Shown: piece after piece, positions 17,935 to 27,303 of the stretch
Layout of the letters: each line of letters begins with the position of its first letter
Numbering within the stretch: position 1 is the first letter of the stretch
Assembly (NCBI RefSeq): GCF_025725665.1
Contig: NZ_CP107009.1
Location: 3,348,001 to 3,412,000 of the forward strand
Reading direction: 5' to 3'
Length of the DNA: 64,000 bases
Source: Halomonas sp. LR3S48
GTDB lineage: Bacteria; Pseudomonadota; Gammaproteobacteria; Pseudomonadales; Halomonadaceae
Made by a program: the position numbers and the translations under genes
Notes under the pieces: generated by a model
Seen by the model: only the letters and a program-made list of their open reading frames with translations
Database searches by the model: none
What the model was told of the DNA's origin: nothing

Positions 17935-19377
17935 TCAGCGTAACAGGTCGCGTACATCCTTGGCCTCCCAGTGCGGGAAGTGGCGGCGGATCAAGGCATT
18001 GAGCTCCAGCTCGAAGGCGGCCCAGTCGACCTCCGTACGCGGTTGACCGGTAGCGTCGGCGGCGGCACGTACCATCCCTGCCCCCACGGTAACGTTGGAG
18101 AGCCGGTCGATGACGATGAAGCTGCCGGTACCGGGACTCTGGTCGTAAGTGTCGAGCGGCACCTCGGCGGTCAATTCGACCCGGCAGCGGGCGATGGCGT
18201 TGAGCTCGAGCCGCTCGGCTTCGTGCCGTTCCAGGGTGTTGACGTCGATCTGATAGCGAATGGCGCTCACCTGCCCCGCCACCGAACGGCCGGCGAGGCG
18301 AATGTCATACTGACGTCCCGGTGCCAGTGGCTGCTCGTGCATCCACACGATGTCCGCATCGAAGGTATTGGTGAGAGCCACCTCGGCCTCCTCGGCGACG
18401 ATCCAGTCGCCGCGGGAGATGTCGATCTCATCCTCCAGCGTGATGGTCACCGCCTGCCCCGGCCAGGCCCTCTCCAGGTCACCATCGAAGGTCACCACGC
18501 GCTCGACCCGGCTGGTCTTGCCCGAGGGCAGCGCCTTTATGGCAAGCCCAGGGCGCAGCACACCGGCCTCCAGCGTGCCGGCATAGCCACGGAAGTCGAG
18601 GTTGGGCCGGTTGACGTACTGCACCGGGAAGCGTAGGTCGACCAGATTGCGGTCACGGTTCACCTCCACCGTTTCCAACAGCTCCAGCAACGTCGGTCCG
18701 GCCTCGCCGCCCTGCTGGCGATACCAGGGCGTGCGGTCGCTGCGGTTGACCACGTTGTCGCCCTCCAGCGCCGACATCGGCACGAAGTGCAGATCACCGA
18801 CCGAGAGCTGCTCGGCGAAGCGGCGATAGTCGGCGACGATCTCGTCGAAGCGCGCCTGGGAGAAGCCCACCAGGTCCATCTTGTTCACTGCAATGACCAG
18901 ATGCTTGATGCCCAGCAGATCGGCGATGAAGCTGTGCCGCCGGGTCTGGGTCTGTACCCCGTAGCGGGCGTCGATCAGGATGATCGCCAGGTTGGCGGTG
19001 GAAGCGCCGGTGGCCATGTTGCGGGTGTACTGCTCGTGCCCCGGGGTGTCGGCGATGATGAACTTGCGCTTGTCGGTGGAGAAGAAGCGGTAGGCCACGT
19101 CGATGGTGATGCCCTGCTCGCGCTCCGACTGCAGCCCGTCGACCAGCAGTGCCAGGTCCACCGCCTCGCCGGTGGTGCCGCTCTTCTTGGAGTCGCGGGT
19201 AATGGCCGCCAGATGATCGTCGAAGATCATCTTGGAGTCGTGCAGCAGCCGGCCGATCAGGGTCGACTTGCCGTCGTCCACGCTACCGCAGGTGATGAAG
19301 CGCAGCAGGTCCTTGTTCTCGTGCTCGTGCAGGTACTGCTCGATGTTGTCTGCAATCAATGTCGACTGGTGTGCCAT
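17935..19377 (-). CDS. cysN: Sulfate adenylyltransferase subunit 1 (GTPase) CysN
   Basis: A 480-residue EF-Tu-like GTPase. G1 is GSVDDGKST (about residue 32), G3 [20 protein letters not shown]4 NKMD; a beta-barrel domain and a C-terminal sulfurylase domain follow. CysN couples GTP hydrolysis to CysD-catalysed formation of APS from ATP and sulfate. The length shows that no APS-kinase (CysC) domain is fused. The ATG shares one base with the cysD stop (TGATG), so the pair is translationally coupled. The frame continues open through cysD, which is not a real extension. Confidence 0.96.
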   Translation of the reverse strand: MAHQSTLIADNIEQYLHEHENKDLLRFITCGSVDDGKSTLIGRLLHDSKMIFDDHLAAITRDSKKSGTTGEAVDLALLVDGLQSEREQGITIDVAYRFFSTDKRKFIIADTPGHEQYTRNMATGASTANLAIILIDARYGVQTQTRRHSFIADLLGIKHLVIAVNKMDLVGFSQARFDEIVADYRRFAEQLSVGDLHFVPMSALEGDNVVNRSDRTPWYRQQGGEAGPTLLELLETVEVNRDRNLVDLRFPVQYVNRPNLDFRGYAGTLEAGVLRPGLAIKALPSGKTSRVERVVTFDGDLERAWPGQAVTITLEDEIDISRGDWIVAEEAEVALTNTFDADIVWMHEQPLAPGRQYDIRLAGRSVAGQVSAIRYQIDVNTLERHEAERLELNAIARCRVELTAEVPLDTYDQSPGTGSFIVIDRLSNVTVGAGMVRAAADATGQPRTEVDWAAFELELNALIRRHFPHWEAKDVRDLLR

Positions 19378-20348
19378 CAGAAGTACCCCTCGCGCTTTTT
19401 CTTCTCCATCGAGCCGGCCTGGTCGTGGTCGATGGCCCGGCCGCTGCGTTCGCTGGTGCGGGTCAGCAGCATCTCCTGGATGATCTCCGGCAGCGTGTCG
19501 GCCTTGGACTCCACCGCGCCGGTCAGCGGGTAGCAGCCCAGGGTGCGGAAGCGCACCCACTTCTCCTCCGGCACCTCGCCGGGGGCCAGCGGCAGCCGCT
19601 CGTCGTCGACCATCACCAGCATGCCGTCGCGCTCCACCACCGGCCGCGGGGCGGCGTAGTAGAGCGGCACGATGGGAATCTGCTCGAGGTAGATGTACTG
19701 CCAGATATCCAGCTCGGTCCAATTGGAGAGCGGGAAGGCGCGGATCGATTCGCCCTTGTTGACCCGCGCGTTGTACAGGTTCCACAGCTCGGGGCGCTGA
19801 CTCTTGGGGTCCCAGCGGTGGAACTTGTCGCGGAACGAGAACACCCGCTCCTTGGCGCGGCTGGCCTCCTCGTCGCGACGGGCACCGCCGAAGGCGGCAT
19901 CGAAGCCGTACTTGTCCAGTGCCTGCTTGAGCGCCTGGGTCTTCATCACGTCGGTATAGCCGCTGGAGCCGTGATCGAAGGGGTTGATGCCGGCGGCGCG
20001 CCCCTCCTCGTTGGTGTGCACCAGCAGCTCCATGCCCACCTCGGCGGCCATGCGGTCGCGGAAGGCGATCATCTCGCGGAACTTCCAGGTGGTATCGACG
20101 TGCAGCAGCGGGAACGGCGGCGGCCCGGGGAAGAAGGCCTTGCGCGCCAGGTGCAGCATCACCGAGGAGTCCTTGCCGATGGAGTACATCATGACCGGGT
20201 TGCGGAACTCGGCTACCACCTCGCGGATGATGTGGATCGACTCGGCTTCCAGCTGTTGAAGATGGGTCAGCCGGTGCGGTGACAGGGATGCCTGCGAGCC
20301 GGCAACCTGTGACGCCGGCTGTTGCTCGGGAGCTTTGAGACTGGTCAT
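19377..20348 (-). CDS. cysD: Sulfate adenylyltransferase subunit 2 CysD
   Basis: A 323-residue PP-loop ATP pyrophosphatase family protein. [20 protein letters not shown] is the modified P-loop (about residue 53); [20 protein letters not shown] and the C-terminal EKKKREGYF are CysD hallmarks. It adenylates sulfate with CysN as the first step of assimilatory sulfate reduction. The 120-base AT-richer region upstream (20349-20468) presumably contains the promoter, usually activated by CysB; I could not assign boxes with confidence. Confidence 0.96.
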   Translation of the reverse strand: MTSLKAPEQQPASQVAGSQASLSPHRLTHLQQLEAESIHIIREVVAEFRNPVMMYSIGKDSSVMLHLARKAFFPGPPPFPLLHVDTTWKFREMIAFRDRMAAEVGMELLVHTNEEGRAAGINPFDHGSSGYTDVMKTQALKQALDKYGFDAAFGGARRDEEASRAKERVFSFRDKFHRWDPKSQRPELWNLYNARVNKGESIRAFPLSNWTELDIWQYIYLEQIPIVPLYYAAPRPVVERDGMLVMVDDERLPLAPGEVPEEKWVRFRTLGCYPLTGAVESKADTLPEIIQEMLLTRTSERSGRAIDHDQAGSMEKKKREGYF

Positions 20349-20468
20349 CGGCCCGGATACCTCGCATGACGATGGGCAATAAGGATCATGCGCACAGGGT
20401 AACGCTGGGCCAATAATAACGTAAAAGAATGATTACCTATCTTTTTAGATCAAAAACGAATCGATGAG

Positions 20469-21206
20469 TCAAAGATCAATGCGCTCGACCCAGGTCAGCC
20501 ACTCATCGCCACGCAGGTCGAGGATCCGGTAACCCGGGCGCGATGCCTCGTCGATGGCGAAATCGTCGGAACCGGCCAGGAACTGGTCGGTGGTCGAAGG
20601 GCAACCGTAGACCATGACTTCACCGTGTTCGAGCCGCTGCCGGCCGACAAAGGCCTGATGGATATGCCCGCAGAGAATGGCCTTGACCTGCGGGAACGGC
20701 GCCAGTGCCTGCCACAGGGCATCGCGATCCTTGAGCCCGATCTCGTCGAGCCAGGCCGAGCCGACCGTGAGCGGCGGATGGTGCATGACCAGCAGTGTGG
20801 GACGCTCGTCCTGGCGTAGGCGCTCGACCAGCGCGGCGATCCGCTCTTCGCCCAGTTCGCCATGGGCGTGTCCCTTGACATTGGTTTCCACGACCAGCAG
20901 GCGCCAGCCGGACAGGTCGATGTCCTCGTGGATGGGCTTGATGTCCTTCATCAGCTCCAGTTGGTCGTGGTTGCCACCCAGCCAGAACCAGGGGCAATCC
21001 AGCGTCGAGAGAATCCGATGAGCATGCTGGTAGGAAGCTGCCGTCTCGTCCTGGCTGATGTCGCCGCTGACGATGACAACATCCGGGTGCTCGGCGCGCA
21101 CGGCTGTCACCACCGATTCGAGCTGGCGCAACGGGAAACCGGCGCGGGATCGGGCATCGGGGTCGGCGTGCAGATGGCAATCGGTGATCTGGACCAGCCG
21201 CATCAT
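20469..21206 (-). CDS. cpdA: 3',5'-cyclic-AMP phosphodiesterase CpdA
   Basis: A 245-residue class III metallophosphoesterase. Metal-binding motifs in order: ITDCHLH, VSGDISQD, GNHDQ, VMHHPP and CGHIHQ, as in CpdA, which hydrolyses cAMP. The order nudF-yqiB-cpdA matches the E. coli locus, which strengthens the call over other phosphoesterases. Two adjacent ATG codons begin the gene; the first (21206) makes an ATGA overlap with the upstream gene. Confidence 0.93.
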   Translation of the reverse strand: MMRLVQITDCHLHADPDARSRAGFPLRQLESVVTAVRAEHPDVVIVSGDISQDETAASYQHAHRILSTLDCPWFWLGGNHDQLELMKDIKPIHEDIDLSGWRLLVVETNVKGHAHGELGEERIAALVERLRQDERPTLLVMHHPPLTVGSAWLDEIGLKDRDALWQALAPFPQVKAILCGHIHQAFVGRQRLEHGEVMVYGCPSTTDQFLAGSDDFAIDEASRPGYRILDLRGDEWLTWVERIDL

Positions 21207-21652
21207 CCCGGCTGTTCCGTCAGGTTGGTCGGGTGCCCGTGGGCCAGGCCATGGGCGAGCCACTCGCCCAGGAAGCGGTTGAGCTGAAGCTTCTCGTCGG
21301 GCTGGAACATGCGCACGTTGGGGTAACGGTAGCGGCCGTTGAAGTGGCGCTCACGCTGGAAGTCCGTGACCTCGGCCATGCGCACGTCGTGGTAGAGATG
21401 CACGCGCATGCGGGGCGGCTCGATGACCGCATCCATCAGGCTACTCTGGCTCACGCGAGCGATGGTGGTATAGGGCGCCTGCTCCAGCACCGACAGCCAC
21501 AGGGTACCGAAGCGGCCACGCCCGCCGGTCAGCTCGAGTTCGCGTGTTTCGCCCGCACCCAGATCGCCCAGCAGCCGAATCAGGCGCAGGTAATTGGCGC
21601 TGCATTCGCCCTGCAGGCCTTTCAGATCGGTGACATAGGCGGTTCTCGCCAC
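21203..21652 (-). CDS. yqiB: DUF1249 family protein YqiB
   Basis: A 149-residue protein of the DUF1249/YqiB family, recognisable from LKGLQGECSANYLRL near the N-terminus and FQRERHFNGRYRYPNVRMFQPDEKLQLNRFLGEWL (in pieces) near the C-terminus. Function unknown. It is conserved between nudF and cpdA in enterics and many other gammaproteobacteria. It overlaps cpdA by four bases and follows nudF by one base, so the three genes are one operon. Confidence 0.92.
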   Translation of the reverse strand: MARTAYVTDLKGLQGECSANYLRLIRLLGDLGAGETRELELTGGRGRFGTLWLSVLEQAPYTTIARVSQSSLMDAVIEPPRMRVHLYHDVRMAEVTDFQRERHFNGRYRYPNVRMFQPDEKLQLNRFLGEWLAHGLAHGHPTNLTEQPG

Positions 21653-21653
21653 G

Positions 21654-22298
21654 CTACCCCCTTGCTCGTAAAGATGCTCGTTCGGCCGCCAACCAGTAGA
21701 AGGCGATCAGACACATGGCATTGTCGAGTCGTCCGGCCTGCAAGAGTTCCCAAGCCTGATTGAACGGTAACACGTGAACGCGAATATCCTCATGCTCTTC
21801 ATCGAGGCCATGCACACCTCCCAGTCCGTCGCAGTCGACCAGGGCACAGAACAGCGTCACCCGCTCGGAGCAGGCGCCGGGGCTCGGATAGTAGGTGTGC
21901 AACTCGATCAGATCAGAAACCTCGCAGCCGGCCTCCTCCATGGCTTCTCGTCGGGCCACCTCGGCCGGGCTCTCGCCCTCCTCGACCAGGCCGGCGACGA
22001 TCTCGAGCTTCCATGGCGACTCGGGGTCGTCCAGAGCGCCGGCGCGGATCTGCTCGACCAGCGCCACACTATCGCGCTCCACATCGTAGAGCAGCACGCC
22101 CACGGCTTCATGCCGCACATGGACCTCACGCACCATCTCGCCGCTCCAGCCACCCTCGAACAGGCGATGGCGCAAGTGCACTTCGTCAAGGCGGAAGAAG
22201 CCCTGATGCAGGCAACGACGCTCGATCAGATCGACGTCGGTACCGCTGAAGCTGGGCAGGCGAGCGGCATCCCGGCCGCGTACGTGGTTATCGGTCAT
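21654..22298 (-). CDS. nudF: ADP-ribose pyrophosphatase NudF
   Basis: A 214-residue Nudix hydrolase. The Nudix box is GLVEEGESPAEVARREAMEE (about residues 98-117), preceded by the WKLEIVAG strand and followed by HTYYPSPGACSERVTLFCA, the segment of ADP-ribose pyrophosphatases with the catalytic loop. It cleaves ADP-ribose to AMP and ribose 5-phosphate. GGAGG lies 8 bases before the ATG. First gene of the nudF-yqiB-cpdA operon. Confidence 0.93.
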   Translation of the reverse strand: MTDNHVRGRDAARLPSFSGTDVDLIERRCLHQGFFRLDEVHLRHRLFEGGWSGEMVREVHVRHEAVGVLLYDVERDSVALVEQIRAGALDDPESPWKLEIVAGLVEEGESPAEVARREAMEEAGCEVSDLIELHTYYPSPGACSERVTLFCALVDCDGLGGVHGLDEEHEDIRVHVLPFNQAWELLQAGRLDNAMCLIAFYWLAAERASLRARG

Positions 22299-22417
22299 GC
22301 AAACCTCCGAGTCTGCGAATGGCGACCATTATCACGGCCGGAGCCGGCTATGCCAACCGTCGCATGCCGAGCCCATACTCCCACTGGCAGGGTGACCGGG
22401 CTCGGCACAAGGCCGAA

Positions 22418-23053
22418 TCAGAGCCTGGACAGCAGAGCCCGGGCCTCCTCGCGCAGCGCCTCGTCCGAGGCCTGGCGGTCCTCGCGGGCGGTACCGTCGA
22501 CGGCGCGCTGAGCATGCTCGCGTGCTTCGTTCTTGCGCCCCTCGTCCTCGAGGAAGGCCGCATAGTAGTAATTGACGTCGATACCGTCGGGACGGATCTC
22601 CAGCGCGCGCTGGAACATGCGTTCGGCGGTATCGCTGTTGCCGAAGCCAATGGGCCTGCCAGGTGCGCGGTCGTACAGCGCCCCCAGCGTGACATAGGCC
22701 GAGCCGTTGCCTCCCTGGGGATCGAGTTCGATGGCCCGTTCCAGGGCATCGCGCGCCGTACGGGCACTGCCAAGCGCCCCCAGACCGCTGCGTTCACGGG
22801 CATGCGACGCCTCGATGATGCCGTACCAGATCAACGGCTGAGCGGCACCGGGATTTGCCTGTACCAATCGCTCCGCTTCCTCGGAGAGCGACTTGAGCGA
22901 GCCGCGGCGCTGACCTTCGGCCTGCCGGGTGTTGATCTGCTCCCAGCGCTGCTTGAGCGCCTCGACCTCGTTCTCCCAGGCCAGGGCACCTGATAACGGA
23001 GCGAGCAGAAGGCCAGCGCCCAAGGCGGCGGCGAGTAGCTGACGTCGGATCAT
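22418..23053 (-). CDS. Secreted/periplasmic TPR-repeat protein
   Basis: A 211-residue protein with a signal peptide (MIRRQLLAAALGAGLLLAPLSGALA, cleavage near residue 25) and helical repeats. TPR-like units are visible at ARDALERAIELDPQGGN (about 105) and AERMFQRALEIRPDGID (about 143), with an interruption YDRAPGRPIGFGNSD seen in TRAP-transporter-associated TatT-like proteins. It is probably a periplasmic scaffold. AAGGAG precedes the ATG. It is divergent from greB and separated by 119 bases from nudF, so it is probably monocistronic. Confidence 0.82.
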   Translation of the reverse strand: MIRRQLLAAALGAGLLLAPLSGALAWENEVEALKQRWEQINTRQAEGQRRGSLKSLSEEAERLVQANPGAAQPLIWYGIIEASHARERSGLGALGSARTARDALERAIELDPQGGNGSAYVTLGALYDRAPGRPIGFGNSDTAERMFQRALEIRPDGIDVNYYYAAFLEDEGRKNEAREHAQRAVDGTAREDRQASDEALREEARALLSRL

Positions 23054-23216
23054 GTCCAGTCTCCTTCCATGTGGAGGTTGTTCTTGTGTGCGGCACGGGC
23101 CACAAACAGCACTGTAACGAACGTTTGAATCAATCGCCAGTCGTCAGCCTTTAGCTGGTTCGCCGGGTGCGAATGGCGTATGTTGGCCAGTCTCGCCAGA
23201 AAGAGGAAGTATAGGC

Positions 23217-23765
23217 ATGAAGGGCCGCAACATGGCGCGCTGGCGTGACCCGGCCAAGGATCCGCGCCAGGAACCCAAGAGCAACCTGATCACCGCCGAA
23301 GGCGCGGCGCGCCTGCGTGCCATTCTCGACCATTTATCGCGGGTAAAACGCCCTGACCTCTCGGCCAAGGTGGGTGAAGCCGCGGCACTGGGCGACCGTA
23401 GCGAGAACGCCGACTACACCTACAACAAGAAGGAGCTCAACCGGGTCATCGCGCGCATCCGCTACCTGACCAAGCGGCTCGACGAACTGCAGGTGGTGGA
23501 CCGCCTGCCGGCGAATACCGAAAAAGTATATTTCGGCGCCTTCGTCACGCTCGAGGACGAGGAAGGCGAGGAGATTCACATCCGCATTGTCGGCCATGAC
23601 GAGACCGACACCGCCAAGCGCTGGATCAGCATCGACGCACCGCTGGCCAAGGCGCTGCTGGGCAAGTCGCTGGACGACGACGTCACGGTGAAGGCGCCGG
23701 CGGGCGATACGACCTACGTGATCACGGATATCGCCTACCGGGATCCCACCACCCCCGCCCGATAG
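23217..23765 (+). CDS. greB: Transcription elongation factor GreB
   Basis: A 182-residue GreA/GreB protein. The N-terminal coiled coil (about residues 20-95) carries the tip motif LGDRSENADYTYNKKELNRV, whose acidic D/E pair coordinates the catalytic Mg in the RNA polymerase secondary channel; the C-terminal FKBP-like domain follows. PDLSAKVGEAAALGDRSENADYTY and RIRYLTKRLDEL fit GreB rather than GreA. A second ATG five codons in is an alternative start. The 3' end overlaps the convergent rsmC gene by 31 bases. Confidence 0.93.
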   Translation: MKGRNMARWRDPAKDPRQEPKSNLITAEGAARLRAILDHLSRVKRPDLSAKVGEAAALGDRSENADYTYNKKELNRVIARIRYLTKRLDELQVVDRLPANTEKVYFGAFVTLEDEEGEEIHIRIVGHDETDTAKRWISIDAPLAKALLGKSLDDDVTVKAPAGDTTYVITDIAYRDPTTPAR

Positions 23766-24745
23766 ACCCGAAAGCGCCGGTCATCGGCCTGGATCTCGAA
23801 GCTACCGAAGGCATTCTGCAGCAGGTCCGGATAGGGCAGGAAGGCATTAGCCACCAGCCATAGCTCTCCTCCGGGCAGGAGGTGCCCAGATGCCTCGCGA
23901 ATCAAGCTACCGGCCGGGCCGTAGTCGATGCTGCGCTCCTGATGGAATGGCGGATTGCTGACGATGGCGGCGAAGCGTCTCCCGCCGAGTGCCGAGTAGA
24001 CGTCGCTGGCCAGAGCCTGCCCTTCGAGCCCATTGGCGGCCAGGGTGCGCCGGGTCGCCTCCACCGCAAAGGCATTGACGTCGACTGCCGTTACGGCGTG
24101 GCCGCGGCGCGCCAGCCAGGCGGCGAGGATGCCATCGCCGCAGCCCATGTCCAACACTTCGGCTACCCGCTCAGGCCCCGGCAGATGACGTTCGAGCTGG
24201 TCGAGCAGTAACCGGGTGCCCTCATCGAGCTTGCCGTGGCCGAATACGCCGGGGTGGCTGGCAAGCCACAGCCCATCGGCCTCGAAGCGGGTCCAGGCCG
24301 CATCCGGGTCGATCCCCACCCTGTCGAGGCGCGTCTCGAACAGGATGCAACGCCGGGCGCTGTCGCGCTTGCGGCAACCCAGCCCCAGCGCCGCCAGCAC
24401 CTTGAGCACGCGTTTGATGCCGCCCTGGTTCTCGCCCACCAGCTGCAGCGGCGTGCCCGGCGGCAGGTTGGCGCACAGCCACAGCAGCCACCACTCGCCG
24501 AGCGCATGACTCTTGGGCCAGAACAGCACCGCGCCTGGCGGCTCTCCAGTCTGCAAGGCATCGAACGGTGAGCAAGCCGGACGGTCGCGGTCGCGCCAGG
24601 CCTGCAGCACGCCATGGTCGGCGCTGACGACACTCCCCTGCCCCTCCTCGAGCCAGGCATCACGCGGTGGCGCCACCCACAGCCAGCCGCGATAGTCGGC
24701 CTCCTGGCGCTCCAGTAGTTGGCAGACCGGTGTCTCGGCACTCAT
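23735..24745 (-). CDS. rsmC: 16S rRNA (guanine(1207)-N(2))-methyltransferase RsmC
   Basis: A 336-residue two-domain methyltransferase as in E. coli RsmC: a degenerate N-terminal domain (about 1-170) and a catalytic C-terminal domain with the SAM motif VLDMGCGDGILAAWLARRGH (about 197) and the N2-guanine methylase motif IVSNPPFHQ (about 262). It modifies G1207 of 16S rRNA. The start overlaps the cmoM stop by ATGA, which couples an rRNA and a tRNA methylase. Confidence 0.92.
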   Translation of the reverse strand: MSAETPVCQLLERQEADYRGWLWVAPPRDAWLEEGQGSVVSADHGVLQAWRDRDRPACSPFDALQTGEPPGAVLFWPKSHALGEWWLLWLCANLPPGTPLQLVGENQGGIKRVLKVLAALGLGCRKRDSARRCILFETRLDRVGIDPDAAWTRFEADGLWLASHPGVFGHGKLDEGTRLLLDQLERHLPGPERVAEVLDMGCGDGILAAWLARRGHAVTAVDVNAFAVEATRRTLAANGLEGQALASDVYSALGGRRFAAIVSNPPFHQERSIDYGPAGSLIREASGHLLPGGELWLVANAFLPYPDLLQNAFGSFEIQADDRRFRVYRAGVVGSR

Positions 24746-25530
24746 TGGGCGTCCTCCTTCACCAGCGTATAGAGCAAGTAACGGCCCAGGCGCCAGTGGG
24801 GTTCAGCCTGGCAGTAGCGTCGCTCCAGCGCCACCAGGCGTTCCCAGTCCGCTTCGCTGGACGGCGGCTGGCGCAGGTAGTCGTGAAAGATACGAATCCC
24901 CGCCACCGAGTGAATCGAAAGCCCGCACTCCTGGCTCCAGGCGACGATCTGGTCATGACACAGCGGCGAGATGGGCGTCAGCCGCTGGCGCCTGCCGGTG
25001 CCCTCCAGACGATCGTCCAGCGCCTTCTGCAGGTTGCCCTTGACCACGTTGGAGAAACGCAACGCATCGCGATTGAACACCATCAGCGACAGCTGGCCAC
25101 CGGGAGCGAGCCCATCCGCCAGAGTGGCGAAGGCAGCGCGTGGATCGTTCAACCACTCCAGCACGGCGTGACAGGCAACCAGCGGCCAGGGACCTGGAGC
25201 AGCTTCCTGCAAGGTCTGCAGCGGGGCCTGGAGGAACGTCACCGGCCAGTCATCGAGCGTCTGGCGTGCCTGTTCGAGCATGTCGCCGGCCGGTTCCAGT
25301 AGCGTGACGGGGTGGCCATGCCGAGCGAACCAGGCAGAGAGCTGCCCTAGCCCACCGCCTACATCCAGCACCGGCTGGCCATCGAGTTCGAGCATGAGCG
25401 GCAGCAGCTCGTCGAGCATCGCCAGGCGCAGCGCGCCGCGTGGCCCGCCATAGAGGCTTCCGGCGAATTTCTCGGCCAGGCCATCGAAGTGTCGGTCACC
25501 AGCGGGCGAAAGTGGGGCGGAATCGGTCAT
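24742..25530 (-). CDS. cmoM: tRNA 5-carboxymethoxyuridine methyltransferase CmoM
   Basis: A 262-residue class I SAM methyltransferase. HFDGLAEKFAGSLYGGPRGALR near the N-terminus, PVLDVGGGLGQLSAWFARHGH (SAM site), HAVLEWLNDP, and IRIFHDYLR...ERRYCQAEPHWRLGRYL near the end closely follow E. coli CmoM (formerly SmtA), which methylates cmo5U34 in tRNA. The start at 25530 is chosen by family length; no good ribosome site is visible and an ATG at 25563 is an alternative. Confidence 0.85.
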   Translation of the reverse strand: MTDSAPLSPAGDRHFDGLAEKFAGSLYGGPRGALRLAMLDELLPLMLELDGQPVLDVGGGLGQLSAWFARHGHPVTLLEPAGDMLEQARQTLDDWPVTFLQAPLQTLQEAAPGPWPLVACHAVLEWLNDPRAAFATLADGLAPGGQLSLMVFNRDALRFSNVVKGNLQKALDDRLEGTGRRQRLTPISPLCHDQIVAWSQECGLSIHSVAGIRIFHDYLRQPPSSEADWERLVALERRYCQAEPHWRLGRYLLYTLVKEDAQ

Positions 25531-25564
25531 GTCTGGGCTGCGATAGCGGGGTGTGGCGCGCATT

Positions 25565-27079
25565 CTACCCGTCTTGCCAAGGTCTGGGCAGGTGTCGTCC
25601 CCAGCGCACCTCGGCTTCTACCTGTGCCGCCAGTGCCAGCAGGCGGCATTCGTCACCCATGGCGCCGATCACCTGCACGCCAACCGGCAGGCCTGCCGGC
25701 GTGACATGCAGCGGCAACGACATGGCCGGCTGACCGGTCAGGTTGGCCAGTTGGGTGAAGGGCGTACGGGCCAGGGCGTCACGCGCCAGGTGCCTGAGCA
25801 TACCCGCCTTGAGCGCCAACGCCGGCAGGCCGGGTATCGCCAGCAGCGACATCAGGCGTTCGTGTGCCGGCGGCGGATAGAGCTCCCCCAGGCGTGGCGC
25901 CGGCGCAGCGACAACCGGCATCAGCAGCACGTCATAACGGCGGTGAAACGCCCCCATGGCACGTGCCGCCGAATTCCAGTCGCGCTTGGCCAGCTCGTAG
26001 TCGCGCACCGGCAGGCTGCGCCCCAGGCGGGCGATGGCGCGAGTGGAGGGCTCGACCTCTAGACGCGTGACGGGAACGCCGGTTTCTCGAGCGATCCAGG
26101 CCAGGTCGGCGGTGAGATGGCCGAGATAGAGCGTCAGGTAGGCATTGGCCAGGCGCTCGCCGTCCACCGGCGGATCGGCCCATTCAACGTGATGGTCTAG
26201 CCCTTGGAGCGTACGTGCCGCCGCTTCCACCGCCTGGCGTACCTCGGGGTCGAGCACGCTGCCAAGCGGTTTGCCGAGTGGGTCTCCCAGCGAGACTGCC
26301 ACGCGCAGCGGCTCGGGCGGGCGCTCGAGTGCCGCCCGGAAGCTCTGTTCGTGCTTTACAGGGTAAGGGCCGCCCTCATCCATGCCGTTGATGGCGTCGA
26401 GCAGCGCGGCGCTGTCCCGTACCGAGCGGGTCACGGCGTGTTCCACCACGGCGCCCTGCCATACCTCGGCATGCATCGGGCCCTGCGGCACTCGCCCCCG
26501 CGAGGGCTTGAGGCCGAACAGCCCACAATAGCTGGCGGGAATGCGGATCGAGCCACCACCGTCTCCGGCCATGGCCAGCGGCACCAGGCCTGCGGCAACC
26601 GCGGCGGCTGCACCGCCGCTGGAACCGCCGGGCGAGTGCGACGGCAGCCAGGGATTGACGGGATGTGGAAAGGCGCGGGGCTCGGTGATGCCCATCAACC
26701 CCAATTCGGGGGTGGCCGTCTGGCCAAGGATGGCGAAGCCCGCCTGGCGCAGGCGGGTGACCAGGGTCGAGTCCATCGGCGGCCTCCATTCCGCCAGAGC
26801 CGCGCTGCCGAAGGCCAGCGGCTCGCCCTGGATGGCCATCAGCAGATCCTTGGTCAGGGTCGGCACCCCGGCAAAGGGCGACTCGGTAGCGACAGTAGCG
26901 GCTTCGGCCTGGGCGCGCTCGAAGCGCGTGCGAACCACCGCCCCGAGCCGTGGATTGCCGCACTCGATGGCACGACAGGCGGCCTCGAACACCTCCTCGC
27001 GGCTCACCTCTCCCTTGCGTATCAGTTCGGCCAGGCCCAGGCCGTCATGCCGACGGTACTCCTCGTACTCCATCGCCAT
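25565..27079 (-). CDS. Amidase-signature family amidohydrolase
   Basis: A 504-residue amidase-signature enzyme. The Ser-cisSer-Lys triad is visible: VPTLTKDLL (Lys), HSPGGSSGGAAAAVAAG (cis-Ser) and GDGGGSIRIPAS (nucleophilic Ser). It resembles broad-range amidases and 6-aminohexanoate-cyclic-dimer hydrolase-like proteins more than GatA (no GatBC partner here). The start at 27079 is chosen because GGAGAGGGG precedes it; an ATG at 27130 also lies in frame. Substrate unknown. It is 34 bases upstream of cmoM and may share its transcript. Confidence 0.88.
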   Translation of the reverse strand: MAMEYEEYRRHDGLGLAELIRKGEVSREEVFEAACRAIECGNPRLGAVVRTRFERAQAEAATVATESPFAGVPTLTKDLLMAIQGEPLAFGSAALAEWRPPMDSTLVTRLRQAGFAILGQTATPELGLMGITEPRAFPHPVNPWLPSHSPGGSSGGAAAAVAAGLVPLAMAGDGGGSIRIPASYCGLFGLKPSRGRVPQGPMHAEVWQGAVVEHAVTRSVRDSAALLDAINGMDEGGPYPVKHEQSFRAALERPPEPLRVAVSLGDPLGKPLGSVLDPEVRQAVEAAARTLQGLDHHVEWADPPVDGERLANAYLTLYLGHLTADLAWIARETGVPVTRLEVEPSTRAIARLGRSLPVRDYELAKRDWNSAARAMGAFHRRYDVLLMPVVAAPAPRLGELYPPPAHERLMSLLAIPGLPALALKAGMLRHLARDALARTPFTQLANLTGQPAMSLPLHVTPAGLPVGVQVIGAMGDECRLLALAAQVEAEVRWGRHLPRPWQDG

Positions 27080-27189
27080 CCCCTCTCCATCGAATGCCTC
27101 GATGATGCCGGGTGGCGCCTTGCGGAGCAACGTAACCCAAGCGGCGGTTTATCTCGTCAACTCAAGCTCGTATAATGCGCAGCCGTGCA

Positions 27190-27266
27190 GCCCCCTTAGC
27201 TCAGCTGGATAGAGCGTCCCCCTCCTAAGGGGAAGGTCTCAGGTTCGAATCCTGAAGGGGGCGCCA
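27190..27266 (+). tRNA. tRNA-Arg (anticodon CCT)
   Basis: The 77-base gene folds into a full cloverleaf: acceptor stem GCCCCCT/AGGGGGC, D arm GCTC...GAGC, anticodon stem TCCCC/GGGGA with loop CTCCTAA (anticodon CCT, reads AGG), T arm with GGTTCGAATCC, discriminator G and an encoded CCA (27264-27266). It reads the rare Arg codon AGG. Confidence 0.97.
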
Positions 27267-27303
27267 TTCCTGCCGCTGACCGTGCCTGCCGGAAGCGTGA
27301 AGC

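Noticed and set aside
17935..20379. A single open frame that could suggest a CysD-CysN-like fusion of about 814 codons
   Set aside because: The upstream part is out of frame with the real cysD, which has all its motifs in another frame. CysN starts at 19377 with a TGATG overlap.
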